DNA of 49,909 nucleotides from Proteromonas lacertae (lineage: Eukaryota; Sar; Bigyra; Opalinata; Proteromonadidae). The notes beneath the pieces are model-generated. The model saw only the letters and a program-made list of their open reading frames with translations, did not search any database and had not been told where the DNA came from. The stretch lies in NCBI GenBank assembly GCA_002245135.1, contig NGBS01000923.1, positions 1 to 49,909 on the forward strand, read 5' to 3'. Shown in pieces: positions 19,581 to 29,893 of the stretch. Both the position numbers and the translations under genes were made by a program. The first letter of the stretch is position 1; each line of letters starts with the position of its first letter.

Positions 19581-19908
19581 TATAGTTATTTATTTTGTTT
19601 GTATTACTATTCATATTAAGTCGCTAATTAGACTTTTAAATATATAAATATATTTCAAACAGCTTTATTATGATTATAATGATTAGTTCAAAGTAGAATT
19701 ATAATTTTATATAGGAATTCTATACTATTCATTAAAATCTATTTTGAAATATACAGAAAATCTTTAAGTATATAAAAAATGTCATCCCCTGTTAATCCGC
19801 AAGAAATCATTGATTTAACAAATATATTTTTTAATAGCACATTTCATCATCGTTTTAACCAATTACGATAATGAAATGCCGAAAAAACGTAGTTATGTAG
19901 TTATGAGT

Positions 19909-19950
19909 ACTAACGGATGTGTCAAGAACTACAAAACACATTCCGTTAGT
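19909..19950. repeat. Small hairpin
   Basis: ACTAACGGATGTGT pairs with ACACATTCCGTTAGT across a 13-nt loop with one bulge. It lies in the otherwise gene-free stretch 19581-20195. It may be the end of a decayed small transposon; nothing else was recognised there apart from the repeat that follows. Confidence 0.6.
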
Positions 19951-20039
19951 AAGATAATATAATGAAATTTATGGTTGCAAACAATATTTTTGAAAATAAA
20001 ATAAAAAAATTAGAGATTTCTTATTTCTTATGAAATAAT

Positions 20040-20210
20040 TCTATAATCAAATATAATCTTACTTTGGCATGTAAGCTACATCTGCAATATATTTTTTTAA
20101 GCTTCCTTGTATATATTATATGTATTTTACTACGTTCAATATTTTTTGGTTTCAATCGTTACTACAGACAATAATACATCAGCTGAGATGAATAAGATAT
20201 TAGTGAAAGA
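20040..20210 (+). repeat. Dispersed 'CTACATCTGC...TTACTACAGAC' repeat, fragment
   Basis: This ~170-bp stretch is closely similar to 28353-28520 (same orientation), which is part of a 605-bp terminal-inverted-repeat element. More distantly it resembles both arms of the palindrome at 30142-30662. Shared blocks are CTACATCTGCRATATATTT, TTTCAATCGTTACTACAGAC and ATACATCAGCT.AGATGAAT. Here the terminal repeats are missing, so it is a fragment. Confidence 0.75.
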
Positions 20211-20501
20211 TTTTCAAACGTGGAAAAAGAGCACAAGCGTATAAAGAACTACAGTGACAAATCATTTATATTGGCAAGGCGTAATTTTATTTTAAACCAA
20301 TTATTGTGGATAGAAAGTAGATCAGATAATTACATTAAGATGCTTGAACTCCATATAAAGTGGAACATGAAACAGAAGTTACAACACCTTATTAGTGAGA
20401 TCCACTTATCTAGTATATTTTTAAAACAACAGAAAGCAAATGAAGAAAGGGAATTCTATAAAATGAAGAAATGGCACCACCACCATATTCACACTAATTG
20501 A
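20196..20501 (+). CDS. Short charged frame, doubtful
   Basis: About 100 codons are open, without an ATG near the start, overlapping the end of the dispersed repeat. The product would be helical and basic (KWNMKQKLQHLISEIHL) with a His-rich end (WHHHHIH). It could be an exon of a lost gene, a remnant of a mobile element, or chance. No family recognised. Confidence 0.2.
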   Translation, partial: DISERFSNVEKEHKRIKNYSDKSFILARRNFILNQLLWIESRSDNYIKMLELHIKWNMKQKLQHLISEIHLSSIFLKQQKANEEREFYKMKKWHHHHIHTN

Positions 20502-20534
20502 TTGATTATAATTGATTGATTTGTTTTTATTAAA

Positions 20535-21008
20535 AAGGGTTTATTAAAAAATAACATAATAAATCCATAACCGATTCTTCTTACCCTTTCTTTTTTTTTC
20601 ACTTCCTTACTTAGGGAAAGTGAAGTCGATCACTTTTCTCTAGGTAAATAAGTGAAAAAAAGAAAGGGAAAGGAAAATCGATTATGAAATCCGCATTTCA
20701 AAAATTAAATAAGTAAAAGAAAAAGGGAAAGTGAAAACGAGTCTTAGGTGGTGTATATGGCCTTTCTAAGCTTTATATCAGTCTCTATAACATAATTGAA
20801 CAAATGTTTACAACGGACGGCAGTTACACCGTCAGTTACACGTCAGTTATGTAACTGACATGTAACGGATTCATAACGGCCGTTAAAACCGTTGTACAAA
20901 TGAACGGTTATTGAATAAAATGAAAAATAAGAAAAAATTAAACGAATATATGAATTTTAGCCTCGGGTCCAGCGTCAAGCCTCTGGGTCTGTAGCCCTTA
21001 ATATATAT
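20535..21008. repeat. Structured dispersed repeat, copy 2
   Basis: About 474 bp, nearly identical to 11342-11849 in direct orientation, with the same long hairpin, the GTCAGTTATGTAACTGAC palindrome and the same termini. It lacks the tandem duplication near the 3' end seen in copy 1. The copies bracket about 8.7 kb carrying gene A, the SANT gene and RINT1. The hAT transposon begins 187 bp downstream. Confidence 0.85.
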
Positions 21009-21195
21009 GATTATCTTTTTATAGAATGATAAAGAATATAAGAGAAATACATATTAGTCTTCTTATTATTTTTAAGATTATTATTCGAAAGAATAAAAAT
21101 TGAAGAAGATTACTATGTATGTACTATTCAAGAAATTTATCTTTATATATGGTAATAAATAATTTTTTATTATGATTTAGCTTTATATTACAAAC

Positions 21196-23593
21196 CTGAG
21201 TTCGGCAACGGGACGTCCTTTTGTGTTTTGTCCCGTCCCTTGTCCTTTTCATACACGAAAACTTCTCGTTGATTACACATGTCCTCTTTGTCCCGGGACG
21301 TGTAGTTTAACACGTCCTTTTTTGTCCTATATTTTTGAGTTTAAATTTCTGTTTTTTTAATTAAAATATTCTGCAATAACATTAAATAAGCTTAATATTA
21401 AGTATTACATACTATACTCAAGTCATTTTTGTATATCCTAAATAATATCTTTTGAAAATCCATTTAAGCCATATTTGCTATATCTATGAATAATATTTAA
21501 CCCACTTATACCACTTAGATAACTCTGTATAGTTTAATGAAGAATATCCCCATTTACAAACACTCATCGCATAACAGAACTTCACATGATACATGCTTAT
21601 CATTACACTATTTTCTACTATAACATATGCTTGAATTAAATACGAATAAAAAGTAGAAAAAAGAAAAAATGTTTGATTAACTCGAGTTCTTGCATTTTGA
21701 ATGCCATCTCATAATAGGTTTAGAGATAATATCTATAGATTATATAACATCAATAATTGCATAGAAAGACCTGGAGAGAAGAATAAAAGGATTGAATGCA
21801 AAAAGTGCAAAATGTTTATCATCAAGCATGCTACTCAGTTAAAAAGACATGCAAGACAGTATTTTAGATTATTATTATAATTTATAGTTGCACAAGCGTA
21901 GCAGTTCAGTCAACAATTGATATGAGTGATCATAGCAAAGACATGGAGATTGTTGAGTTAATAATAGAAAACAATCTCCCTTTAAGCGTAGTTGAATCCA
22001 AGTCGTTCAAAAGCTTGTTCAAAAATTATGCTGTGCCATCAACTAAAAAAGTAAAAAAGATAATTGAAACAGAATCGAAGAAAATGTTAAATGAGTGTAT
22101 AGATAGAAGAAAAAAACTAACAATAATATTGGATGAATGGAAAAATATACTTGGAAATAGCATCATAAACATAGCAGTTAAACAGAATCAAAGAATTGTA
22201 TTTGTTGAAAGTGTATTACAAAAAAAGGTACAAACAACAAGAAATATTGTAGATCTTATTTCTGATACCTTAGAAAGAAATAATTTGGATATGAATAACA
22301 TTTCTGCAGTAGTAACTGACAACAATCCAACTATGAAACATATTGGTGAAGTTATTCAACAAAGAACAAGCTATACAATTATTACATTTGGATGCCTTGC
22401 TCATGTTGTAAATTTAATTACCAAAAAAATAATGGAAATTGATAAGTATAATGATATTCTTCAGTATTGCAATGACATGATTCATAAACTAAAAACCAAT
22501 ACACGAGTAAGACAATTTATATTCAACAAATATCAGGAAGTTCCGCAGATCAGAAAAGGATGTCCAACTAGATGAACATCTTTTTCAAAAATGTTTAGCA
22601 AAATTATTAAACACAAAGATATTTTAATTGATGCTAAGTTATTAGATGAAAGTCGTTGCGAAGAAATAAGTGAAATAATGAAAATTACCAACAAGCTATC
22701 ATATGTGCAAGAATTAAGCAGAGATAGCACTACTTTAAGCGATGCATACTGTATCATTAAATCAATGAAGAGATATTTGAAGGCATGCGAAAATGATAAT
22801 ATTAAGAATATAATTACCAAACAATTGGAATTAGCGAATTTGGATATATTATTGATAAGTCAATATTTAAATGTAAACTATAAATTCAAACATGGAGATA
22901 AAAATGATTACGCAAAGAGATTCATTATAGATAATTTCTCTGATATTTGTGACAGAAATTTGGTTGCAGAAATATACTTTTTTGAAAACAGAATGCCATA
23001 CAATGGTTCACCTTCTTCCATTTTTCGCGAAAGCATTTCAACAGATATATGGTTTGCAACATATGGGATATACTTTAGAAATTTAAAGAAAATTTATGAC
23101 ATTTTATCAACAATACCATGTTCAAGCTCTTTTATTGAGAGAAGTTTCTCCATCGAAAGCGTAATACATTCATACAGGAGAAACAGATTAAACTTAGATA
23201 CTATTAATAACATTATGAGATTAAAGTATGAATTAGTTGAGAGAAATAAGAGAGAAAAAGAACAAAATGTAGAAAGTGATGAAGATGAAGAAAGTGAAGA
23301 AGATGAAGAAAGTGATGAAGATGAAAATAGAGAAATTACTAATGTGGAAGAAATAAGTGAAGAAGATGATGATGAAAGCGAAGAAGGTAGTCCAGATTAT
23401 TAATGTTATTATTAATTATATTTATTCTTACTTATAAATGTTTTAATAAAATAAAAAATCACATAATTAATTTATATAACAAAAAGGTAATATCAAATGT
23501 TTACAAAAAGGACAAATTACTGTCCTTTATCATACTCTTGTCCCGGACATGTCCCGGACATGTCCTTTTTGTCCCTGTCCCCGCCGAACTCAG
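21196..23593 (+). mobile_element. hAT-family DNA transposon with terminal inverted repeats and 8-bp TSD
   Basis: The element is 2398 bp. The termini CTGAGTTCGGC (21196-21206) and GCCGAACTCAG (23583-23593) are perfect inverted repeats. The target TTACAAAC is duplicated exactly at 21188-21195 and 23594-23601; an 8-bp duplication is the hAT hallmark. Inside each end are several copies of short motifs (GTCCTTTT, GTCCCGG/GGACATGTCC), probable transposase-binding sites. A perfect target duplication and nearly open transposase suggest a recent insertion. Confidence 0.95.
21701..23403 (+). CDS. hAT transposase with BED-type zinc finger, one in-frame stop
   Basis: Exon 1 (21701-21858) encodes a BED-like finger (ECKKCKMFIIKHATQLKRH). 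A 29-nt intron (21859-21887) leads in frame into exon 2. There the catalytic domain shows ILDEWKN and AVVTDNNPTMK (acidic residues), FGCLAHVVNLI, and near the end the hAT dimerisation region SSSFIERSFSIE...YRRNRLNLD. The C-terminus is a long acidic Glu/Asp/Ser tail. The only lesion seen is TGA at 22573-22575, exactly where the family's PTRW motif has Trp (PTR* then TSF), so a single TGG to TGA change is likely. It binds the element's ends and catalyses cut-and-paste movement. Confidence 0.9.
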
Positions 23594-23601
23594 TTACAAA
23601 C

Positions 23602-24740
23602 ACATTTTCAACTATCTACTTATATTCACATAATATTCCTTCTAACCTACTCAACTCTTTTGAGCTTCTAAATCGTACATTATACACTCTAATTCCTTCT
23701 TCTTTTCTCAAACTATTTTAGAAAGAACCATACTTTTTCATATAAACAAACAATTTGCAGTATTTTCATTCATTTTCTTATATTAATAATAACTACATAT
23801 CTTTTTTAAACCACTACATGAAAATCTTTTAGCAAGAGTTAAAAATCACTAATCATCTGTACTAATGGATTGCTATTATATTATTCTCTATCTCTTTCCT
23901 CCTTATATTAATTTATATGTAATCCTCATTAGTGATTGACATGTTAAAATAAGCAATTAAATAAATAGAATCATTTAATGACAAATTTCTACAATTAATA
24001 ATGATTCTATCATTTAATTACCACATTTAAGACTTGGAACATTAATTTCATCTAATTATTCCTATTAAGAATAAATTAGCATTTATACAACTACTATTCC
24101 AGTAAATTTCTATAAATCACATATACAAACATCATAATAGTATCAATTATCCATATGTAGCATTATAAATTAAAACATTTTCATTGTAAACACAGTTTAA
24201 ATGCTTGAAATAGGTAATACACACATCATTCACATATTTGAAATTATGATTTACTTTTTCTCTTTAATTCATATCACATTATTAGATAAATAAATAATTT
24301 CATTAACAGCTTTGTCTATAAACCTTCATCCAAACAAAAACATCTCATTATTAACCAGTTTACAAGTATATCATGTAGGATAATCATAACTCTATATTAT
24401 TATAAAATATAATAATAATGAATATTAGGGTGAAATAGAACACTGTTCCATTTCACCCTAATATTCATTATTATAATATACATACAGCTTCAATAGATTT
24501 TCACATTTTTTTCTATTTGTAACTTGAGAAAAGCTTGATTCTTTGAATTAATTTTTTGAATTATTCTATAAAAGAAGGACTTATTTATGTAAAGACAGGA
24601 AAATATGGCAATGCTGATGAACAGTTAGGATAATAAGCTAATAATAGTGAAATAAATGTAGATTTAATTAAAAATGTTAATATGTTAAAATATTAGTTAT
24701 AATTATATCAATATTCTTGTAAATAATGTCTGTTTAAAAA
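23602..24740. other. Gene-free AT-rich stretch
   Basis: I see no supportable gene here; frames are short and low-complexity. The only structure is the hairpin at 24412-24474. A two-copy TTAGATTATTATTATAA-like flank near the hAT element was also seen but not pursued. Confidence 0.6.
24412..24474. repeat. Near-perfect 30-bp hairpin
   Basis: Arms 24412-24441 and 24445-24474 match at 29 of 30 positions around a 3-nt loop; the core is ATTAGGGTGAAAT.GAAC. Such a compact foldback with an AGGGTGAAAT core suggests a minimal MITE or two fused transposon ends. Confidence 0.8.
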
Positions 24741-25750
24741 ATGTGGTATACTGTATTTGTTTTTGATTATATTTTATCAAATGCAAATTACACTAACTTC
24801 ATTATCAAAAATGGAAAATCTTTTATTACCCTTTCAATAAATCATTCTAAACAGAATGTTATCTTGCATTATAATGTTGAAGATGATGTTGAAGGCTTTT
24901 AAAACTGCCTAGATCATCTGGATTATCTATAAAAGATTATAAAATAATATATATAAATGATACTAATGATAATGATATTCTATCAGTAATTCACTTTATG
25001 ATGTGTGAAAGGTATACTGTTGTGGAAAACATTGATCCATATCAAATTGGAATAATTATGAAAGTATGTATTACTAAATATATTAAAGATAAAACCAATT
25101 TTGTTAGTATTTAAAAAGTGAATATGTTGATTATACTACTACACTTACTATTGATTCAGTTTTGAAGGATAAATATATTAAAATTGTTAATTTAATTATT
25201 AAATCTTTGAATAACAACATGTTAAACACATCTACTTTTGTTTTTCTCTTACATTCACTTAATTATGAAAACAGTAATGTTGTTGAGCCATTATTATTTA
25301 TCCTTAAAAAATGGAATAAAAAAATAAACACTACAGGTAAATATTTCTATCCAGTTTGTCACGAATACCATTGGACGTTGTGGGAAATTGATTATATTCA
25401 TCTTTATTCCATAAGTTATACAATTTATGATTCATTATCATCATTGTCAGATAATTCTATAAAAATTATAAAAAATAAAATAAGTGAAATATTTGATATG
25501 AACAATATAATGTATGAAAATATAAGTAACAAGTTTAATATACCAAAACAAGGAAAAAAGATAACAGCTATGGATATTTTGTGTTGTTCTATCTATTATC
25601 TAGGATAAAGAATAAAAAAATAGAAGATATACCATTTATTAATTATTTCAATGTTGTTGATTTTATAGATAATTTGAAGAAACTTCTTTATAATTTGTCG
25701 GATGAAGAGAAATGCAGAATATACTTAAATAACTCACTTTTAAAGATTTA
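24741..25750 (+). pseudogene. Ulp1/C48-like cysteine protease frame, decayed
   Basis: The best part (25162-25608) reads YFYPVCHEYHWTLWEIDY...YTIYDSLSSL...IPKQGKKITAMDILCCSIYYL, the H-D-Q-C layout of Ulp1-type proteases. Upstream, an apparent intron of about 44 nt near 25060-25103 joins further coding sequence back to an ATG at 24741. The region is not in one continuous frame and looks broken at about two places. Ulp1-like proteases occur in hosts and in many transposons including Polintons, so origin is open. Confidence 0.55.
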
Positions 25751-25989
25751 AAATACCTATTTAGTATTGCGTATTTTCTGTAACCTAACTGCATACTAAA
25801 ATCGGGATCTTGTGTTTTGGGTGGCCACTCAAAATTTGGACACCCTATTTCTAGAGGTGTTTCAACCTCAATACTCATATTTATCTTACTATTATCATAA
25901 AACTAAGCGTTTCTGAACTTATCTTTGTATTTCGTTAACTTTCAATTCACACATTATGACATTATTTTTAAAATTTGGGCGCCTCATGG

Positions 25990-27050
25990 TCCAGACTATA
26001 GAGCATAATAACTGCATCTTAGATCTCCAATTTTTATTTATATATTATGCTTATTGAATGAGAGTGCTCAAAAAATAACAAGAATCGACATAAACATAAG
26101 TTTGATCATTTTTTCAATTTTTATTTTTTGAGCACCTGCCTCCTATAGGAAGTAAGGGCTCAATATAATAATATATTATGTATATATGATGATTATTAAA
26201 CTTATTTATTTAATTATATTTGTCTAATTTTCGTAATCTAGCTATTTCCTTAATTATTTATAATTGATTTATAGTATAATAAAATTATACGCATTTGTAA
26301 CACATAATGTTTATATGTACCTATTTATACTTTATCAAACATATTTGTAAATATTTCTAATTATAAACATACAAAACACTAACAGATGTATATTTATTTG
26401 TTACTCAATGATAATTTAACCTTTGTCTTAAAAATCAAATCAGAAATCCATAATAACATCAATGTGTCTTTTTTTCTCAGTTTGCATAGCTTCTACTATA
26501 GCTAAATTTGCACCTTCTTCTACTACTTTACCTTCTTTACTAATACATCTATAAAACTACCAGTCATTGAGACAAGCTAAAAATTTGGAATGATTTACTT
26601 CAGGTTTTGGAATCATGCTTTGATAATTTGCTTTCTAAAGCATTTCTTACATCTATAGTGAAGCTACCTCCATAACCTTCTACTAATCTTTTCATATATT
26701 GTACAGCTACTTCTTTAACTTTGTATAACTTTTACTTTATTAAATCACCTATTTTAGAAACCTTTGTATGTTTAAAACAGAGTTAACTTCTACATCACCA
26801 CATAATCTCAATACTATTTTTATTTCTTTTCTATTCAATAAACAAGTCTCAATTATCGCTTTAACAATTACATTGGTCTTATGACGTTCCACTACAAAAG
26901 GAATAATTTCTTTATTTTAATATTTTTAGTCATTTTCTTTTAATGCTACAACAATAACCTTATCTGAGCTATCAGCGTTATCTTTTATAAATATTCTGGC
27001 TTCTTGCAATTTTATTTCACTTTTATCTAAACCACCATCTCTTAATCTTG
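25990..27050 (-). repeat. Left arm of large inverted duplication
   Basis: Its reverse complement matches 28232-29780. Outer part: GAGCACCTGCCTCCTATAGG near 26125-26150 matches CCTATAGGAGGCAGGTGCTC near 29620-29640, with weaker similarity outward to about 25990. Inner part (about 26630-27040) is nearly identical to 28880-29250, with only about three differences noticed, including identical internal stops. Divergence is therefore uneven along the arm. Confidence 0.8.
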
Positions 27051-27281
27051 ATTTGCTACACTAAATATTATCTCTCTATCAAATGGTAATTCAATGGTTA
27101 TTACTTGATATTTGAATAAAATCGTTCCTATTGTTTCACCTTCAGTAATATCTTGAAAATGGATGATTAAAACAATATAATCTATAGTTCCACTTAATTT
27201 TTTTGGTTTTGGTGTCTTCATTACTGCAACATAGTAATATTGTGTTGATGTTACTGAATTATACCATTCTTCGTTCCTCAT
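26440..27281 (-). pseudogene. Decayed gene with biotinyl/lipoyl-like C-terminus (left copy)
   Basis: An ORF from 27281 gives MKTPKPKKLSGTIDYIVLII and continues after several frame changes and stops through FIKDNADSSDKVIVVALKEN and VERHKTNVIVKAIIETCLL to a biotinyl-domain pattern: MTGSFIDVLV, EGKVVEEGANLAIVEAM. This last part resembles the biotin carrier domain of propionyl-CoA or pyruvate-type carboxylases (canonical EAMKM), but the Lys is replaced (EAMQTE). The upstream part is not recognised. It is a pseudogene, shared with the right arm. Confidence 0.5.
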
Positions 27282-27299
27282 TATCCATGTTTTAACACC

Positions 27300-28231
27300 A
27301 TATAATACATTTTACGAATAGTATATTTACTTCTTTCATACTTTTGATGGATTATATTAAACTACAATCAAAATCATGTTGTATTTGACTTCATTCACAT
27401 TTTTGATCAACTTTAACTATTCTACTTACACTATATCCAATTCTTCTCAGTTTCAAGCAAATGAATGAGCGAATTTAAATATTCACAAATATTCTTTGTT
27501 AGATGAATGTTTTGTTGGGTATGTTTCAACTAACCAACATAATTCAGAGGATTATAAAGATTGTCCTATACATGGATTTCTTCCTTTTACGTTATAATTT
27601 TTATTATCTGATTCCTCATTCATTCATTCATATTGCTTTCATAGGTATTTATTCTTTGCTTCCACTAATTTCTCTTTATTTATTGCAAACGCTATTTATA
27701 TATAAATAAAATATACCATTAAACTACTTAAGTGTACTAAAATACAAATTAGTAGAATTATCATTGATAGCAATTCCACAACCATTTTTCTTAAAATCCA
27801 CCTTGAAGTAGTATTAATTGGGCCCATTCTATTCCTACTGTAAAAATACATATATAATATAGAAAATTATGTTGATATCTATAGGACATAACCTAATAAA
27901 CTTGAAAATAAATGGAATTTTCAAACTAAAGCTTGAATATAATTTTCTATTTTTTAAAGAAATAGATGTATTTTATAACGAATTGTGTAAAAGAAATGGA
28001 GATGATTATGAATATACACATTATACACATATTAACCATATTCGGTGATAAGAACTGAAACAACGACGTAATTTCTTATTATTTCTACATAATATAGGGT
28101 ACAATAGATATAATAACAGTTGTTTACCTTTAGCTCCATCTTCTTGAAGATAAATCAGACAGTAGAGATGGTAAAATAATGAAAGAAAGTAAAAATGAGG
28201 AGAATAACAACTAGATGTAACAACTCCAGAG
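27300..28231. other. Spacer of the inverted duplication, no gene seen
   Basis: About 0.9 kb between the two inverted arms. One frame (27503-27709) is hydrophobic and low-complexity and I do not support it as a gene. No repeat, RNA gene or transposon end was recognised in the spacer itself. Confidence 0.5.
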
Positions 28232-28267
28232 ATAAAATTGCAAGAAGCCAGAATATTTATAAAAGAT

Positions 28268-28872
28268 GTAGTACGCCTTTGGGAGATTTGCGCCGTTGGG
28301 AGATAAAAGGGTTTTATTAAAAACTAATTCGACAGTAGAGGGTTTGGTAGTGAGTTATAATCAAATATAATCTTACTTTGGCATATAAGCTACATCTGCG
28401 ATATATTTCTTTTTAAGCTTGCGCCTTGTATATATGAAACGCATTTTACTTCATTCAATATTTTTTTGTTTCAATCGTTACTACAGACAAAAATACATCA
28501 GCTAAGATGAATAAGATATGAAAAAATTGATGTTAAGGCAATTAAAAATGGAAAAATAAAAATTTCAATTTCAAGCCTCCTTCTTGAAAAGTACCACTAT
28601 ATAAAGAAATTAAAATTATTATATTCTATTCATCTAAAAACTTTAATTTCGTTTTCTGCTATTGCTATTGACGTTTAATATGAAGTATAAATATACAATG
28701 TTGGATATATAACTGATTAACCAGAACTATACGATAAACAGCCAACGTAACATTTTTGAAAAACTAAGTGTATATCTGTAATATTTAGGGGCTAATGGTT
28801 ACGTATATAACTTCAACGTAATCTAAAACCCTTTTATCTCCCAACGGCACAAATCTCCCAACGGCGTACAAC
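28268..28872. mobile_element. 605-bp non-autonomous terminal-inverted-repeat element
   Basis: Ends are inverted repeats of about 45 bp (GTAGTACGCC...TTGGGAGATTTG at the left, GTTGTACGCCGTTGGGAGAT at the right on the opposite strand). Each terminus carries GCCGTTGGGAGAT, or a close variant, twice. AAAAGAT is duplicated at 28261-28267 and 28873-28879. The uninterrupted homologous site in the left arm reads ATAAAAGATAACGC, confirming a precise insertion. No coding capacity. Its inner part contains the CTACATCTGC...TTACTACAGAC repeat seen at 20040-20210. Confidence 0.88.
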
Positions 28873-28879
28873 AAAAGAT

Positions 28880-29400
28880 AACGCTGATAGCTCAGATAAG
28901 GTTATTGTTGTAGCATTAAAAGAAAATGACTAAAAATATTAAAATAAAGAAATTATTCCTTTTGTAGTGGAACGTCATAAGACCAATGTACTTGTTAAAG
29001 CGATAATTGAGACTTGTTTATTGAATAGAAAAGAAATAAAAATAGTATTGAGATTATGTGGTGATGTAGAAGTTAACTCTGTTTTAAACATACAAAGGTT
29101 TCTAAAATAGGTGATTTAATAAAGTAAAAGTTATACAAAGTTAAAGAAGTAGCTGTACAATATATGAAAAGATTAGTAGAAGGTTATGGAAGTAACTTCA
29201 CTATAGATGTAAGAAATGCTTTAGAAAGCAAATTATCAAAATTCATGATTATAAAACGAGAAGTAGATGATTCTAAATTCTTAACTTATCCAATGACTAG
29301 TAATTTAATAAATGTAAGTAAATTATGTTCAAGAAGGAGATAATTTAACAATAATAGAAGCTATGGAAATGTAAAATATGTTGACTTCCTCGAATAGATA
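28880..29400 (+). pseudogene. Decayed gene with biotinyl-like C-terminus (right copy)
   Basis: This is the inverted counterpart of the 26.4-27.0 kb pseudogene and shares its internal stops. The coding traces are SSDKVIVVALKEN, VERHKTNVLVKAIIETCLL and, at the end, MTSNLINV then QEGDNLTIIEAMEM. Again the position of the biotinylated Lys in EAMKM is substituted. The shared stops show the gene was dead before duplication, or the arms have since been homogenised. Confidence 0.5.
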
Positions 29401-29893
29401 CAAGATTGCCAAAATTTAGTTGAATGATTTGTTTTTTAAGAAAAAGGTTCAATTATCTGTTAGTTATAAATAGATATGTCTTAATGACTTAGTTAAATTG
29501 TTTTTATGGGATAAACGATTGAAATACAGCTTAAGATAGTTATTCAGATAGTAAATAAGTGAAACAGTTTAAAAAATAATAGTATTTATTAATTAATTAA
29601 CAAAAATAAGCCCTAGCTTCCTATAGGAGGCAGGTGCTCAAATTTTATAAAATATAAAAAAATATTCAAGCCGAGCTTGTGTTATCACACATTATATTTT
29701 GAGCATTCTCATCTAATAGTAAGATATTTAATAAAAAAACTGGAGATCCTGTGTACAGTTATTATGTACAATAGGTTGTGCTATCCCTACCATCTTCTCA
29801 GAATCTCTTAATTAAGCAATTATAGTCAAGTAATATAAAATATTAGAGTCAAACTCTAGCTAGATTAGGCGAGTTCAAATTTTGAACACGTGT

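Larger units (their letters stand above)
28232..29780 (+). repeat. Right arm of large inverted duplication, with insertion
   Basis: Matches the reverse complement of 25990-27050. The match begins at ATAAAATTGCAAGAAGCCAG (28232), is interrupted by a 605-bp insertion (28268-28872), resumes at AACGCTGATAGCTCAG, and continues, more diverged after about 29250, to about 29780. Confidence 0.8.

Noticed and set aside
11342-21008. The two direct 0.5-kb repeats as LTRs of one retrotransposon
   Set aside because: The 8.7 kb between them holds intron-bearing host genes, with no gag-pol coding, primer site or matching target duplication.
22573-22575. TGA read as Trp throughout the organism
   Set aside because: TGG is the normal Trp codon in all genes here, the SANT gene appears to end at TGA, and only this one site asks for it.
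27503-27709. Hydrophobic 68-codon plus-strand frame in the spacer of the inverted duplication
   Set aside because: Low-complexity AT-rich sequence, no neighbour or motif support.
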